Assembly: GCA_018806985.1 (NCBI GenBank)
Contig: JADANN010000032.1
Coordinates: 3,741,501-3,805,500, forward strand
Direction of reading: 5' to 3'
Source of the DNA: Angiostrongylus vasorum
Lineage: Eukaryota > Nematoda > Chromadorea > Rhabditida > Metastrongylidae
DNA length: 64,000 bases
Shown here: in pieces, positions 37,101 through 42,660 of the stretch
How the letters are laid out: each line of letters opens with the position of its first letter
Numbering within the stretch: position 1 is the first letter of the stretch
Translations under genes and position numbers: made by a program
Notes under the pieces: generated by a model
Databases searched by the model: none
What the model saw: only the letters and a program-made list of their open reading frames with translations
Told to the model about the DNA's origin: nothing

Positions 37101-37883
37101 AAGGAGCTTCGAAGTGATATGATCGGATTCGCTCAGTGCAGTTGCTGCGAACTCTCGACGACGTAACGCATTGTGATTCAGTAAGGCGACGTTCCTGTAA
37201 AGGCAATATGTTTTCTAAATGATCTTATACGTTTCTTTTCTTCAAGTGTTTTCCCTCTTCATGGATGATATTCGTTAAAATGTTGCAGAATGCTCGAAAA
37301 GCCTAACATTTTTGCTACTTTAAGAAATAAAATTTATCGCAGATCTTCTACGAGCTTAAAATTCTGCGATAAAATGATATCTCCTGTATCCCATGCTTCG
37401 TCCTCTAATAATAAATGCAACAAATATAATTTGGCAGAAAATCTTTAGTTTCAGTGCATTTTTGTTCATTTTTGTTGAAGGGAAGGACTACGGTAGTGGG
37501 AAGAGTATAAATGATCTGAAGCAGAAATTTAGTGTAAAATCAGCACCGAGCGATCGGTATGAACGAAGAAATCTGGAAAATTAACTGATTAAAACACCAA
37601 TTTTATTGGTTAGCTCCCATGGATCATTTTACAAGCGCGGATTCCTATGATGGTGTTATCAGACGACGATTCAGAGAACATGGAATGTAGAACGAAACAA
37701 CTTTTGATGGACCTCATCGGATTCAGGAATGTGTGGCAATGACGGTGCACCAAAAGCAGCCAGCCGAGTGAATCTTCTTGGTGACTGAGCTCCACCTGAA
37801 CCTCGTACCCGTTCCAAATATGCTTGTCTAAGTCGCCCGACGGAATACAACGGCTGAGTATCATTATCACCGTTGTTACTCAT
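10198..37883 (-). CDS. large alternatively spliced gene, 26-exon model, unrecognised nematode protein
   Basis: Reading the minus strand from ATG at 37883, these exons join with GT-AG sites and matching phases: 37713-37883, 36258-36358, 34713-34773, 34001-34173, 33522-33657, 32544-32625, 32243-32340, 30581-30757, 29941-30081, 28964-29035, 28736-28892, 28461-28642, 28293-28391, 25696-25816, 25235-25407, 24119-24226, 22772-22981, 21664-21684, 21058-21192, 20612-20695, 20340-20432, 19390-19521, 15675-15846, 12804-12912, 12305-12400, 10198-10411. This gives 1,099 codons to the last donor, or about 1,105 aa reading on to TGA at 10198. There is no signal peptide, membrane helix, zinc finger or catalytic motif. 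The protein is basic and Ser/Arg/Pro-rich, with charged helical stretches (EEEAMRRHEEEKL, DDLARKGEQLLERSRERR) and Trp-Pro motifs (VIWPPPSGE, RRWQPPLEKPYVWPSF). This fits a disordered cytoskeletal or attachment protein; the identity is open. Confidence 0.7.
10864..11146 (-). mobile_element. SINE-A copy, near full length
   Basis: The right end GTGCTACGGGCGCCCC is the complement of the tRNA-like head; GATCGATTCCATGTATATTG is the B-box side; the left end is the AAAGGATAAAAG tail. Its translation is not a gene. Confidence 0.7.
11147..11770. other. intron, nothing recognised
   Basis: No exon with paired splice sites on the minus strand and no clear repeat. Confidence 0.4.
11775..12130 (+). mobile_element. 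SINE-D copy with tRNA-like B box
   Basis: ACGGTTTACCGCCTCAACAT starts it, then TGGCTGGGAGGTGTTCCTGA and the hairpin GGGGGATTCAAATCCCCC, which matches a Pol III B box. It ends with CTAGTGAGGACAGG. Five other copies or fragments are in the window. Confidence 0.7.
12305..12400 (-). CDS. large gene exon (SDYDSYRP), possible alternative C-terminus
   Basis: Acceptor TTTTCAG, phase 2 start, SDYDSYRPVSKSRSYADWDD and then MGRAGFGREVK. The donor AAACG|GTAATG joins 10411 in phase. Read through instead, the frame ends KR and TAA at 12301-12303, a second possible 3' end of the gene. Confidence 0.72.
12804..12912 (-). CDS. large gene exon (DIFSGGDQDRR)
   Basis: Acceptor GTTTAG, donor ACG|GTAAGC. It starts in phase 1 and ends in phase 2; it encodes DIFSGGDQDRRSVSSYRRTS and PFVEFPPTLPR. 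Phase fits both the exon at 15675-15846 and the one at 15938-16042, so either can precede it. Confidence 0.72.
13147..13200 (+). repeat. (TA)n microsatellite
   Basis: About 50 bp of alternating TA flanked by ACATATGTA on both sides, making a near-perfect palindrome inside an intron. Confidence 0.9.
13425..13785 (-). mobile_element. SINE-C copy
   Basis: Left end TTCATACGACCCATCTTCAC is the complement of the family's 3' end; right side ATCGAACCAGGAGC and GCATCACTACCACTGTGCAA complement its B-box and A-box. The 117-aa open frame across it is the repeat itself. Confidence 0.65.
13786..14797. other. intron, no exon recognised
   Basis: Short open frames on both strands lack paired splice sites or protein-like composition. 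Confidence 0.4.
14798..15010 (-). mobile_element. SINE-B copy
   Basis: Complement of the tail (AACGATGCTGCGATATTTGC), then GGCTTACGCGTTTATCACCA in the body. Confidence 0.6.
15675..15846 (-). CDS. large gene exon (RYEDENVGRG)
   Basis: Acceptor ATTCCAG, donor ACTC|GTGAGT. It starts in phase 0 and encodes RYEDENVGRGLAHARYGSVS, then LRRGELKYIPNGEVQETQW. An upstream alternative acceptor (TCAAAG) would add IGLTPIAATFQ in frame. Its phase fits an upstream exon ending in phase 0 such as 19390-19521, not the adjacent exon at 15938. Confidence 0.72.
15938..16042 (-). CDS. large gene alternative exon (MRSSSLSRGG)
   Basis: Acceptor CTTTTCAG, donor CCAC|GTAAGC. It encodes MRSSSLSRGGASNGYLPSNE, then TYYRKSTTRREKRPR. 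It joins 17699-17889 upstream and 12804-12912 downstream in phase. Joining to the exon 90 bp away hits a stop, so the two look like alternatives. Confidence 0.68.
16840..17085 (-). mobile_element. SINE-B copy with tail
   Basis: AAGATGCTGAGATATGAGCT at the left, CCAACACACCAACCACGACC in the body, CCCGTTAAATGAAACTGAAG at the head, then a second minus tail CTTTTATTTACTGCCTATTC. Confidence 0.6.
17085..17290 (+). mobile_element. SINE-B copy, head-to-head with the previous one
   Basis: GATTGGTGTGGTGGATAGCA and CGGGTTTGAAGCCC give clear tRNA-like A and B boxes, ending in TCGTATCTCAACATCCTTTG. Confidence 0.65.
17699..17889 (-). CDS. large gene alternative exon (FEDVDNFQPS)
   Basis: Acceptor CTTCATCAG, donor TCTG|GTAAGG. 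It encodes LFEDVDNFQPSVTETVQRFE and an Arg/Glu-rich helix ETRRTEEVERRVQRKERRDR, then HHMVRDGWENGYGSG. Its start phase (2) does not fit the exon at 19390; an alternative acceptor lies further upstream at GTTTTCCAG. A partner exon may be missing. Confidence 0.65.
18440..18688 (+). mobile_element. SINE-A copy
   Basis: GCGCGTGTGGCGCAGTGGTC head, CCCTCCGGAACCCGACTTGT body, GGGATTGATCAACATCGAGA end. Confidence 0.7.
18690..19380. other. intron, nothing recognised
   Basis: No exon or repeat could be supported. Confidence 0.4.
19390..19521 (-). CDS. large gene exon (DDKPRSIMKRRELE)
   Basis: Acceptor CCTTCCAG, donor AAG|GTGAGC. 44 codons, phase 0 at both ends, DDKPRSIMKRRELETRDRML, then ENELIEHKKYQRSQSNVSTK. 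Highly charged. Confidence 0.75.
20340..20432 (-). CDS. large gene exon (DVSTATWQFS)
   Basis: Acceptor TTTGCAG, donor AAG|GTCTGC. 31 codons, phase 0 at both ends, with TWQFSTQSFSPRSIVSVNGA. Confidence 0.72.
20612..20695 (-). CDS. large gene exon (DQVREMLESR)
   Basis: Acceptor TTTTAG, donor ACG|GTATTC. 28 codons in phase 0: DQVREMLESRNSLETSTTRE, NDRSGYVT. The donor was chosen because it keeps phase with the next exon. Confidence 0.65.
21058..21192 (-). CDS. large gene exon (NEELDDLARKGEQLL)
   Basis: Acceptor ACTCTAG, donor AAA|GTGAGC. 45 codons in phase 0. NEELDDLARKGEQLLERSRE predicts a charged helix, followed by RRAGYRLIDSEIVKEGPEPI. Confidence 0.78.
21664..21684 (-). CDS. 21-nt microexon (AANQPPK)
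   Basis: TATTTTCAG | seven codons | GTAAGC. Both splice sites are strong and the phase is 0/0, so it can be included or skipped without a frame change. Confidence 0.65.
22304..22543 (-). CDS. alternative 3'-terminal exon of the large gene
   Basis: Acceptor ACCAACAG joins 22772-22981 in phase 0. The exon reads IDASSTLLSKFEETHRIPIP, DPLPDPKAFSPSPGHTRR, RKYNPASQYL and stops with TGA at 22304. Using it yields a short isoform of about 833 aa; skipping it goes straight to the microexon at 21684. A rival acceptor 10 bp upstream gives only a 12-residue tail. Confidence 0.68.
   Translation of the reverse strand: MDASSTLLSKFEETHRIPIPNRFLLQLGDPLPDPKAFSPSPGHTRRMIHSVTESTKRLDRSKSSQPFRDRKYNPASQYL
22772..22981 (-). 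CDS. large gene exon (HRQQYENSIPSF)
   Basis: Acceptor ATTTTTCAG, donor AGG|GTGAGT. 70 codons in phase 0: HRQQYENSIPSFSHTRSVST, SPVRRTHSPAAIRMRTKIEQ, RAKTYHPHPVPTGHR. Ser/Pro/Arg-rich with several SP phosphosite-like dipeptides. Confidence 0.75.
23150..23770 (-). mobile_element. degenerate LINE reverse-transcriptase remnant
   Basis: On the minus strand, fragments HECRPICLLKV (RT motif RPI.LL) near 23,620 and NAFDSIM (motif K/NAFDS) near 23,300 occur in the right order. Many stops and frame changes lie between them. It is much older than the copy in snap-29. Confidence 0.4.
24119..24226 (-). CDS. large gene exon (SRYGSIHSMSS)
   Basis: Acceptor GTTTTCAG, donor CAG|GTATTT. 36 codons in phase 0: SRYGSIHSMSSPPTSGHHSE, SRKEENSQRNSQ. 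A disordered composition. Confidence 0.72.
24375..24560 (-). repeat. SINE-D fragment
   Basis: TAGTATTGCTTTACTCTTAG and GGGCATCTGGGTGGAAACGG match the middle of SINE-D copies; both ends are lost. Confidence 0.5.
24660..24775 (-). repeat. SINE-B fragment
   Basis: TGCAGTCGGGAACGAACGCG and GGCTAACGCGTTCGCCAGCA are the reverse complement of the SINE-B middle. Confidence 0.5.
25235..25407 (-). CDS. large gene exon (NEWDKIYDLPPH)
   Basis: Acceptor TTTGAAG (phase 1), donor GGT|GTACGT. With the previous exon it reads GMNEWDKIYDLPPHSSTIVG, KRRLSHFEGSVQDLQRRQES. The end is a mild coiled-coil candidate. Two other donors nearby would shorten it by a few codons. Confidence 0.72.
25696..25816 (-). CDS. 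large gene exon (VVKRRSISSQG)
   Basis: Acceptor TTTTCAG, donor GAAG|GTCGTA. It encodes VVKRRSISSQGLLTTVDGGH and VEIIHQNNYRRLDE. RRSIS is a basic-directed kinase-like site. Confidence 0.75.
25910..27535 (-). mobile_element. second RTE LINE remnant, interrupted by SINE-D
   Basis: Minus-strand pieces: RT motif GGVRQGDTVSP near 27,180, KKTTFMRNGLVKYAPFKLNG at about 26,550, and the C-terminal SGRIHWAALTCDRNKG near 25,980. The order is right for a minus-strand RTE. A SINE-D sits between the RT pieces. Frames are broken throughout and the endonuclease is missing, so it is a 5'-truncated fossil in the intron between 25,816 and 28,293. Confidence 0.7.
26765..27115 (+). mobile_element. SINE-D copy nested in the RTE remnant
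   Basis: ACGGTTTACCACCTCATCGT starts it and CCAGTGAGGACAGGCCGTCC ends it, with the degenerate B-box TGGGGAATTTATCTCCCC. RTE coding pieces continue on both sides, so it inserted later. Confidence 0.65.
27690..27905 (+). repeat. SINE-A, head missing
   Basis: GGGGTCGGCATATTGGTACC and GAGCGAAGTCGAATGCATAG match the SINE-A body and tail; the tRNA-like head is absent. Confidence 0.6.
28293..28391 (-). CDS. large gene exon (PSPDGSHRPKP)
   Basis: Acceptor ATTTTCAG, donor AAG|GTATTG. 33 codons, phase 0: PSPDGSHRPKPAFRKERRAP, SGGFYPHAPNAIK. Confidence 0.75.
28461..28642 (-). CDS. large gene exon (ISRSADNAEHRW)
   Basis: Acceptor ATTTTCAG, donor CAG|GTTGGT. Starts in phase 1; reads ISRSADNAEHRWIPVVNDPA, YKREQKNFTPMNSPPSSPIR, LDEAAKRQTRYVIQ. 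RWIPVVNDPAY echoes the Trp-Pro motif of neighbouring exons. Confidence 0.78.
28736..28892 (-). CDS. large gene exon (RRAAFVEKPEKEPE)
   Basis: Acceptor CCTTTAG, donor CAAG|GTAAAA. Reads RRAAFVEKPEKEPEIVRTGR, then RWQPPLEKPYVWPSFPRAVS and VDLEFAQNDYNQ. It has two Trp-Pro motifs in one exon. Confidence 0.78.
28964..29035 (-). CDS. large gene exon (VAKNEILTSDQLL)
   Basis: Acceptor ATTTTAG, donor AAG|GTTAAC. 24 codons, phase 0, VAKNEILTSDQLLEKDQYHV. Confidence 0.7.
29181..29238 (+). repeat. SINE-A head fragment
   Basis: AACGCTTGGAGGTGTTACTG and TTTCGGCTCGATCCTCGCC match the A-box to B-box interval. Confidence 0.5.
29320..29690 (-). mobile_element. SINE-D copy
   Basis: CGTCCTCACTGGTTGTGCAG at the left and AAGGCGGTAAACCGTTGGAA at the right, with GGGGATGAATCCCCCTGCTG as the complementary B-box hairpin. 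Confidence 0.7.
29941..30081 (-). CDS. large gene exon (DFSKESSRMRVYE)
   Basis: Acceptor TTTTTTAG, donor CAG|GTGACT. 47 codons, phase 0: DFSKESSRMRVYETTPISVV, PPQSTWKRTYTVEKPRQ. Confidence 0.76.
30581..30757 (-). CDS. large gene exon (MRAMEIQQQRLYEQ)
   Basis: Acceptor TATTTTAG immediately before ATG, donor CAG|GTAAAA. 59 codons, phase 0: MRAMEIQQQRLYEQRNAVGS, FEHQPLEDGRRSSALDEGPS. A start codon at the exon edge could also serve an internal promoter. Confidence 0.76.
30897..31125 (-). mobile_element. SINE-B copy
   Basis: AATGATGTTGAGATATTTGC at the left; head TGTGCCTGGTTAATTAAGTT at the right. Confidence 0.65.
31125..31290 (+). mobile_element. SINE-B copy, head-to-head with the previous one
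   Basis: ACCGGGTTCGATCCCCACCG is an excellent B box; tail TTGTAACAGGCAGTAAATAA. Confidence 0.7.
31550..31830 (-). mobile_element. SINE-B copy, full length
   Basis: Starts with the complementary tail TTACTTACTGCCTACTCTTT, then TAATGATGCTGAGATATTTG, the middle GAGTAACGCGTTCACCACCA, and the head CGGGATTGATCTGGGGAGCC. Confidence 0.75.
31830..32085 (+). mobile_element. SINE-B copy, head-to-head palindrome with the previous one
   Basis: Mirrors 31610-31810 for about 200 bp (for example GACGGCAAAAGATCGATAGG and GTGGTGAACGCGTTACTCCC), ending in GCAGATATCTCAGCATCATT. Confidence 0.75.
32243..32340 (-). CDS. large gene exon (DPDRIDEYRRQK), charged helix
   Basis: Acceptor TACGCAG (phase 1), donor CAG|GTTCGT. 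With the previous exon: TMTDPDRIDEYRRQKNMEEE, AMRRHEEEKLVSMTKQ. Almost pure Arg/Glu/Lys helix, a coiled-coil candidate. Confidence 0.78.
32544..32625 (-). CDS. large gene exon (DSSLVVIWPPPSGE)
   Basis: Acceptor ATTACAG, donor ACTG|GTAAGC. Reads DSSLVVIWPPPSGETPRSQS, VIPKTMT. Confidence 0.75.
32895..33055 (+). mobile_element. compact inverted SINE-B pair
   Basis: AATGGTGCTGAGATATTTGC and GCAAGTATCTCAGCACCGTT face each other with a loop of only about 50 bp, ending in GGCAGTAAATAAAAAGTGAC. Confidence 0.7.
33522..33657 (-). CDS. large gene exon (SIDGTLSYGGPTGD)
   Basis: Acceptor TTATTTCAG, donor AAA|GTGAGA. Start phase 2 completes an Arg codon with the previous exon: SIDGTLSYGGPTGDKDYSEE, TRTISASEAELSHFK. 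Confidence 0.78.
34001..34173 (-). CDS. large gene exon (SQRSKSIKFHELPEQ)
   Basis: Acceptor CGTACCAG, donor TCCAG|GTACAA. Reads SQRSKSIKFHELPEQERLRI, MRENLEKHRRSRAPVKTKQP, FNGPFFKLDETNIS. A long open frame on the opposite strand is its shadow. Confidence 0.78.
34443..34528 (-). repeat. SINE-A head fragment
   Basis: TTATCGAACCCATGCGAATT and CACAGCGCTACACGCGC are the complement of B box and A box. Confidence 0.6.
34530..34592 (+). repeat. SINE-B tail fragment
   Basis: GATTGTATTTCACATAATAC and AGGCAGTAAATAAAAAG; joined directly to a SINE-A head in the opposite orientation. Confidence 0.6.
34713..34773 (-). CDS. large gene exon (STKFDQIEQHSDSP)
   Basis: Acceptor AATTCCAG, donor CAG|GTACGG. 61 nt; start phase 2 gives R, then STKFDQIEQHSDSPMTSASQ. 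Confidence 0.72.
35348..35438 (-). repeat. SINE-A head fragment
   Basis: GTGTGAGATCGAACAAAGTA and AACCAATACGCTAGACGAGC match the complementary head region. Confidence 0.45.
35832..36075. mobile_element. fold-back/MITE element with ACGTTTCGGC motif
   Basis: TAATTCTTCGTATTCTTGTT at 35850 and AACAAGAATACGAAGAATTA at 36034 are inverted copies about 45 bp long. The inside contains GCTGACGTTTCGGCGG and TCGCCTTCCTCAGAGCC. Confidence 0.65.
36258..36358 (-). CDS. large gene exon (DASRVPFGETHPERL)
   Basis: Acceptor CCGCTTAG, donor TATAG|GTTAGT. Reads DASRVPFGETHPERLMSPSP, TREPKSIIKQNYY and leaves AG for the next exon. No useful ATG inside, which is why it is easily missed. Confidence 0.74.
37029..37194 (-). 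CDS. large gene optional exon (ERRLTESQCVTSS)
   Basis: Acceptor TTTACAG, phase 0, ERRLTESQCVTSSRVRSNCT, HFEAPSPPSPPAHRPSSQPL. The only donor, AAAC|GTGACG, leaves phase 1, which does not fit the next exon at 36358; read through, it stops at 37012. It is either an alternative terminal exon or joins another exon. Confidence 0.55.
37713..37883 (-). CDS. large gene, candidate first coding exon
   Basis: ATG at 37883 opens MSNNGDNDTQPLYSVGRLRQ, AYLERVRGSGGAQSPRRFTR, PSLPHIPESDE with donor GAG|GTCCAT, phase 0. The frame is open upstream to TTTTCAAG, so it could also be internal. An isoform-specific start is the simplest reading because eleven similar exons lie further upstream. Confidence 0.66.
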
Positions 37884-37899
37884 CAAAACGATGATTAGG

Positions 37900-38780
37900 G
37901 AGGCCGAACGACCACCGAAAATCTTGAAAACAGAAGAACGAAAGACTAGTGGTTAATTAAGAACACATAAACCGATGAAACAAACATTGGGGTACATCGA
38001 TTGAACGTGGCCGACAAGCGTAATACAAACAAAAAAGGCAAGTCGATTGACGTTAACTGAAGAAGCTAGAATTGGTTGGAGAACAACAAGATGTTGAAAT
38101 ACAAATCAGCTAAAGTCTTGCCAAAAAAAAATCTTGGTGCAATTCTTACAGAAGAAATGTAAACAGAAAAACACGAGAGTAGATTGAAATTAAAAATAAC
38201 TTAAGCAGATCCATTAATGATGAAGTAAGGAGTAGGAAAACAGAAGGCAATAGAACCGAGGAATCCAGAAATGGGCGAAAAATTTTGCCGCAAGAAAGGA
38301 CTGAATGGATGAAGGAACTTGAATCTGCGAGGTTAGAACTTCGAGAAATGTAAGGAAGGTAGGATGACCAAGAAGTAGAATGAGATGTAGCACATTCGTA
38401 AGCGTGATATGGAGTAGAGCTTGCTCCCTAAGGCAAATTAACAATTTCTCATCATCAGAGAGTGCCTCGTTGACAAAGCTTCCAGCACGGCAGGATCGGT
38501 TGGTGGAGGTCTGATAGAGAACGTGGGCGAAAACGAAAACAAACAATTGAAGAGAGCACTCGGAGCGCGAGCGGATTATTAGAGAGCTTGAGCGACAGTT
38601 CGTGAGCGCAGTGCTTTAGCTCGAGAGTACACGGCAACGATTCAACAACGCCTGCATTCCTGTCTGGGAGATGATGTAATGGACATGATAGGTCAACTAG
38701 ACTATTCAAAAAATGACATCCTTCACGAATTATTGTCGTTAAAAGGGAAAAAGGATAAAGCTCTCGACTCGAGCTGAGTG
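37900..38780. other. intron or promoter region, no firm gene
   Basis: Minus-strand open frames of 110 and 122 aa overlap at 38,214-38,823 but have Leu-rich, repeat-like composition and no matching splice phases. Left uncalled. Confidence 0.35.
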
Positions 38781-38789
38781 ACCGCCTAT

Positions 38790-38970
38790 CCTTCCTATAC
38801 AATGACTCGTGGTGGCCTACCAATGTATCGAGTCAGTGTTGTCATCCTCCCAGACAGGTCTGATAGCAATTTGTCGACCCAAGAGGGATGGAAGGCTTGG
38901 TGAGCTCAATGCTTGGGAACGAACCCATGTGTGCTCCAGGACACTTGTAACCAATGCGCTACACGCGATT
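38790..38970 (-). mobile_element. SINE-A, 3' part shortened
   Basis: CCAATGCGCTACACGCG and GGAACGAACCCATGTGTGCT complement the head; CAATGACTCGTGGTGGCCTA the body. Confidence 0.65.
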
Positions 38971-38989
38971 TTTTTCTTAACGCTACTTT

Positions 38990-39042
38990 CACTATTGCTA
39001 TTATTGCTACTATTATTATTGTTGTTATTATTAGTATTAATG
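38990..39042 (+). repeat. (ATT)n-type imperfect microsatellite
   Basis: About 50 bp of TATTATTGTTG-like trinucleotides next to a SINE-A. Confidence 0.7.
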
Positions 39043-39061
39043 TACAATTACATAACAAGAC

Positions 39062-39250
39062 ACCACATGTATCACACCGTGCAGATCTCAGCAAATCTTG
39101 CATTTGATTTGTTCCCTCCCACCATCCAAGAAAGTCCGCGAACTTTTTTTGCATATGGGTTCAGCTGCTGTTTGAGGAGTTTTTCATCTTCGCTGTTCAA
39201 TGCCGTTGGAGTTGATGTTCCATGGAATCCTGAGATAGTCGTGCTGAGGT
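39062..39250 (-). repeat. SINE-C fragment
   Basis: GCAGATCTCAGCAAATCTTG and CATGGAATCCTGAGATAGTC match the 3' half of SINE-C. Confidence 0.5.
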
Positions 39251-39259
39251 GTCACTAGA

Positions 39260-40360
39260 TGGATAAGCGGAAACCAACTCGTCCCAGAAAGAACACCAAT
39301 TCCCCGACCCCCAGAGGGATAAGAGATTTTGTCGATCCGGGCGAGATGCTTGACGTAGATAGTCTTACTAGACTTTTATCATGGCTGGCCGATTTGTAGA
39401 ATTGCTTTCAAATCCGTTCTGCATTCCTTAGTGGTTTTTCCGCTGACGAGCTTAAAAACATCATTCTGAAGCCTATTTAACAGTATAAAGAACTCATCGA
39501 AGCACCTGTTGGCACTTAATCGACAAAAAGTTGCGGGCAGACCACAATGAGATGCTCTGGTGCGCGACTACGGCGAATGGAGTATGCCTGTCACTCCAAC
39601 TTACTCGATGACTGACAGATGCTACAGGTATATAAGTGATAGTTTTAACAAACTGCTGCAAAGATTTCTTTTAGTTTCTGCAAAATATGCTTAAAAACTG
39701 TTTCGACCTTTCGACGGTCCTTTTAGTGAAATTTTTTCTTGACGATCATTAGCTATAACACGATTCCTTGGCGATGGTTCAGTCTGTAGCTAAATGAAAT
39801 GAATAGCTGTCAAACCCAAGGAAAATAAATAAACTAGTAGCTTCTGATTAACACGTATCCGTCTACCATTAATCACAGAAACACATAAAGCTGTGAAATT
39901 GCTTCATAAGATCGAGTTCTTTCAGGCATTTCCTTGGAAGATGATCATCGCCATACGACGTACTAAGCAGTACTGTGGGTGAATTCTCAATACGTTGAGG
40001 CCGTTCCAGCATTTTGCCTCACTTCACTGGCAATTCTTCACCATTGCCTACCCGAAAATATAATTGAAATGAATTTTTGATCTTGGGCTAAGAATGTTTG
40101 CATGCATGACATGTCCACCATCACCTCGTCGTACACACAGCTTGTTTGATTGTCACTGATCGTTGACGCTGTTGTGATATCGCTGAAAGGAACCTGGAGT
40201 AGAACATTTCGCTCAGCGAATATGACGACACCATGATTGAGACTAGCGCAACAAAGGAAAAATTGCGAAGGAATCCAACAACAAAGAACAATCTTATTCC
40301 AGAAAAATCTTCGCCAGTAACCTAAGGATTTATGAGGAAATGTCTATTTCAGCCTAGAAG
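39260..40360. other. intron, nothing recognised
   Basis: No exon with paired splice sites; weak fragments of repeats only. Confidence 0.35.
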
Positions 40361-40499
40361 ATTTTTTTCTTCCTTCAAAACCAGTGTCTTCTCAGAATTA
40401 CCAGTATCGACTTTCTATTAACCTCGGCATTGGAATATGAATGCGTCTCTTAATAACTCAAAAAGACCGACTTTCTATAAACGTCGGCATAGATAGTTG

Positions 40500-40866
40500 A
40501 TATATTTATTTATATGGTCTTATAAACTGATCTTCTTTAGCTGATGCGAGGTTGGTATAGGGTCTTCGTTGTCATTGCCGTTGTCGTTGTTGTTGGTGTT
40601 GTTGGTCGATGGATGCTACGGTCAAACTGAATCCTAACCCACCATCTATTTAAAGCTTTGATCTTCATCAATACTTTAGCCTTTTACACCGAATAATTAA
40701 AGCATTCTAATATAAAAATACGTCCAGGCTCCGAGGAAGGCGAGATCGCCGAAACGTCAGCCATCGACCAACAACACCAACAACAACGACAACGACAACG
40801 AAGACCTATACCAACCACGCATCAGCTAAAGAAGGTCAGTTTATAAGATCATATAAATAAATATGA
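40500..40866. mobile_element. fold-back element with (GTT)n-like arms
   Basis: ATTTATTTATATGGTCTTAT at 40504 and ATAAGATCATATAAATAAAT at about 40843 begin arms of about 105 bp. The arms contain GTTGTCGTTGTTGTTGGTGT and its complement near 40,770. The loop contains CGCCGAAACGTCAGCC. Confidence 0.7.
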
Positions 40867-42075
40867 ACGCGTCGTTTTCTTGTTCAGCAATCGCGAGGTT
40901 GTTAAACAGCATACATTTACTTCCATAGAAAAACACAATACAATACAACAGCAGCTGACGTTTCGGCAGTATCGCCTTCTTCAGACCCTGGAAGGGCATA
41001 CCGATATACAATTTACTAGGCCAAACGCTTCAATAACGCTTACAAAAAGACGAAAAAACTCTATGGTAATTACATGGTCAACAGCTTCTCGAAAAAAAAC
41101 TCACCGCTTTTTTTACGTGCCTTCCAATGAGGAAGATTAGAACAGCTGATTATAGTCGCATATGGTTGATGACTGCACCATCCCACATCAGAAATTGATG
41201 CGAACATACGGGGTCAGGTCGCGTATGACCTCTGGGCATTCATCCCTGCTATTCATTGTAGGGTCTTTGGCATTAATTTTATTTAGAGTGACTTTTATAT
41301 CAAAATCGTCTCCGCTATGCTTCTGTATGCTATGCATCCCTGATGGGGGTACTTTGTCCTGCCTTTCTGCTTGCTTGGCCAATATATTTGTCTCCGCAAG
41401 TATTAGAAGAGGTCAAGTATATCGTACCTGAGTTCATGCGGCCACCGTCCCTGCCATAAGGGGAAATTGCGCAGTTCGCTGTTTCACATAGACGGTCATT
41501 TATGCGGTTACGAACTAACTAACGATGAAGAGCATCCGGTGGTATTCAAACTATCGCTATCGATTCCTCTATGTGACAGAAGGGCAGGTCTAAATTATTG
41601 TGGTATAAAAGAACACCTAGATAGCAAACGAAAGTGAAGACAAACTTCTTGAGGCTTTTTGGATAAACGCCAAGAATCCTTCAATGAATAGTAGGGAAGA
41701 GTGCCCAGAGACCACACATGATCTCGCCCCCGTACCTCCGCATCGACTTTTGATGTGGGGTAGTGCAGTCATCAATAGTATGCGATTCTAATCAGCTGTT
41801 CTTTCTTCCTCAATGGAAAGCAAGTGAAAACGGTTGGTTTTTCGAGAAGCTGTTGATCGTGTGATTGCGATTTAGATTTTCATCCTTCTGTATGTGTTAC
41901 TGAAGTATTTGACGTGGTAAATTGCGTACCAATATACCCTTCTAGGCTCTGAAGAAGGCGATACTGGCGAAACTTCAGCTGCCGTTGTGCTGTGTGCGTT
42001 TCTTGTACAGAAGTAAACGTGTGGTGCATGACAACCTTGCGATTGCTGAAAGAGAAAGCGACACATTTATAGCCT
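40862..42075. mobile_element. large fold-back element, arms about 400 bp
   Basis: Left arm 40863-41290 (AGCAATCGCGAGGTTGTTAA, GCTGACGTTTCGGCAGTATC, GGTTGATGACTGCACCATCC) mirrors right arm 41640-42072 (AGTGCAGTCATCAATAGTAT, CTGAAGAAGGCGATACTGGC, CAACCTTGCGATTGCTGAAA). The 350-bp centre encodes nothing I recognise. Confidence 0.7.
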
Positions 42076-42539
42076 GGTTAGATTTACAAGAAATTTTCAG
42101 TGGTCATAGCAAAACGGCACGCCGACATCTCTTCTATTTCAGTAGAAACTCTGCTAGGAATTCAATAAATTGGAGGTTTTGGAAGAACTTTCAACGATGA
42201 AGTGCAACAGAGTGACAAAAAAAATGTTTAAGGGGCTTAAAAAATGGTCTAGAGAGCAAAAGAAAAAGAGAAGAAATGAGGAAAGCATAGGAACGAGCTA
42301 TGAATGTAGTTTGTAGAACTAGGTAAAACTGCAGAAAATGACTAGGTTGGTTAAACTACTGTAGCTAATTGACTAGTTTTAATGGTTGACTAGTAGACAA
42401 AAAAAACTGATTAGTTTTTCTGATGCATCGTTTATTCATGGCAGAGAATCCCGTTCCTATAACGTTTTTCGTTACAACTGTTCCAGCCCGAAGATTTACT
42501 CCATAAGTTAGAGGCTTAGGAATTCCTAATACGAAAAAA

Positions 42540-42660
42540 GAATGAAAGCGATGAAAAGTGACGGAGTACGATGACTAAGAAGAAGAATGAGGAGAAGAAC
42601 AAGCTGATTAAGAAGAAGGAGAGGAACGAGAAGAAAAAAGAAGAGGGCTAACCAAGAACA
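42540..42660 (+). repeat. purine-rich tract
   Basis: GAAGAAGAATGAGGAGAAGA-type sequence. The 94-aa hydrophobic frame on the other strand is an artefact of it. Confidence 0.75.

Noticed and set aside
38214..38823. Overlapping 110- and 122-aa minus-strand frames near the large gene's candidate start
   Set aside because: Neither phase fits neighbouring exons, and the two frames compete; no basis to choose.
38809..39258. 149-aa plus-strand frame
   Set aside because: Crosses a SINE-A, an ATT microsatellite and a SINE-C fragment.
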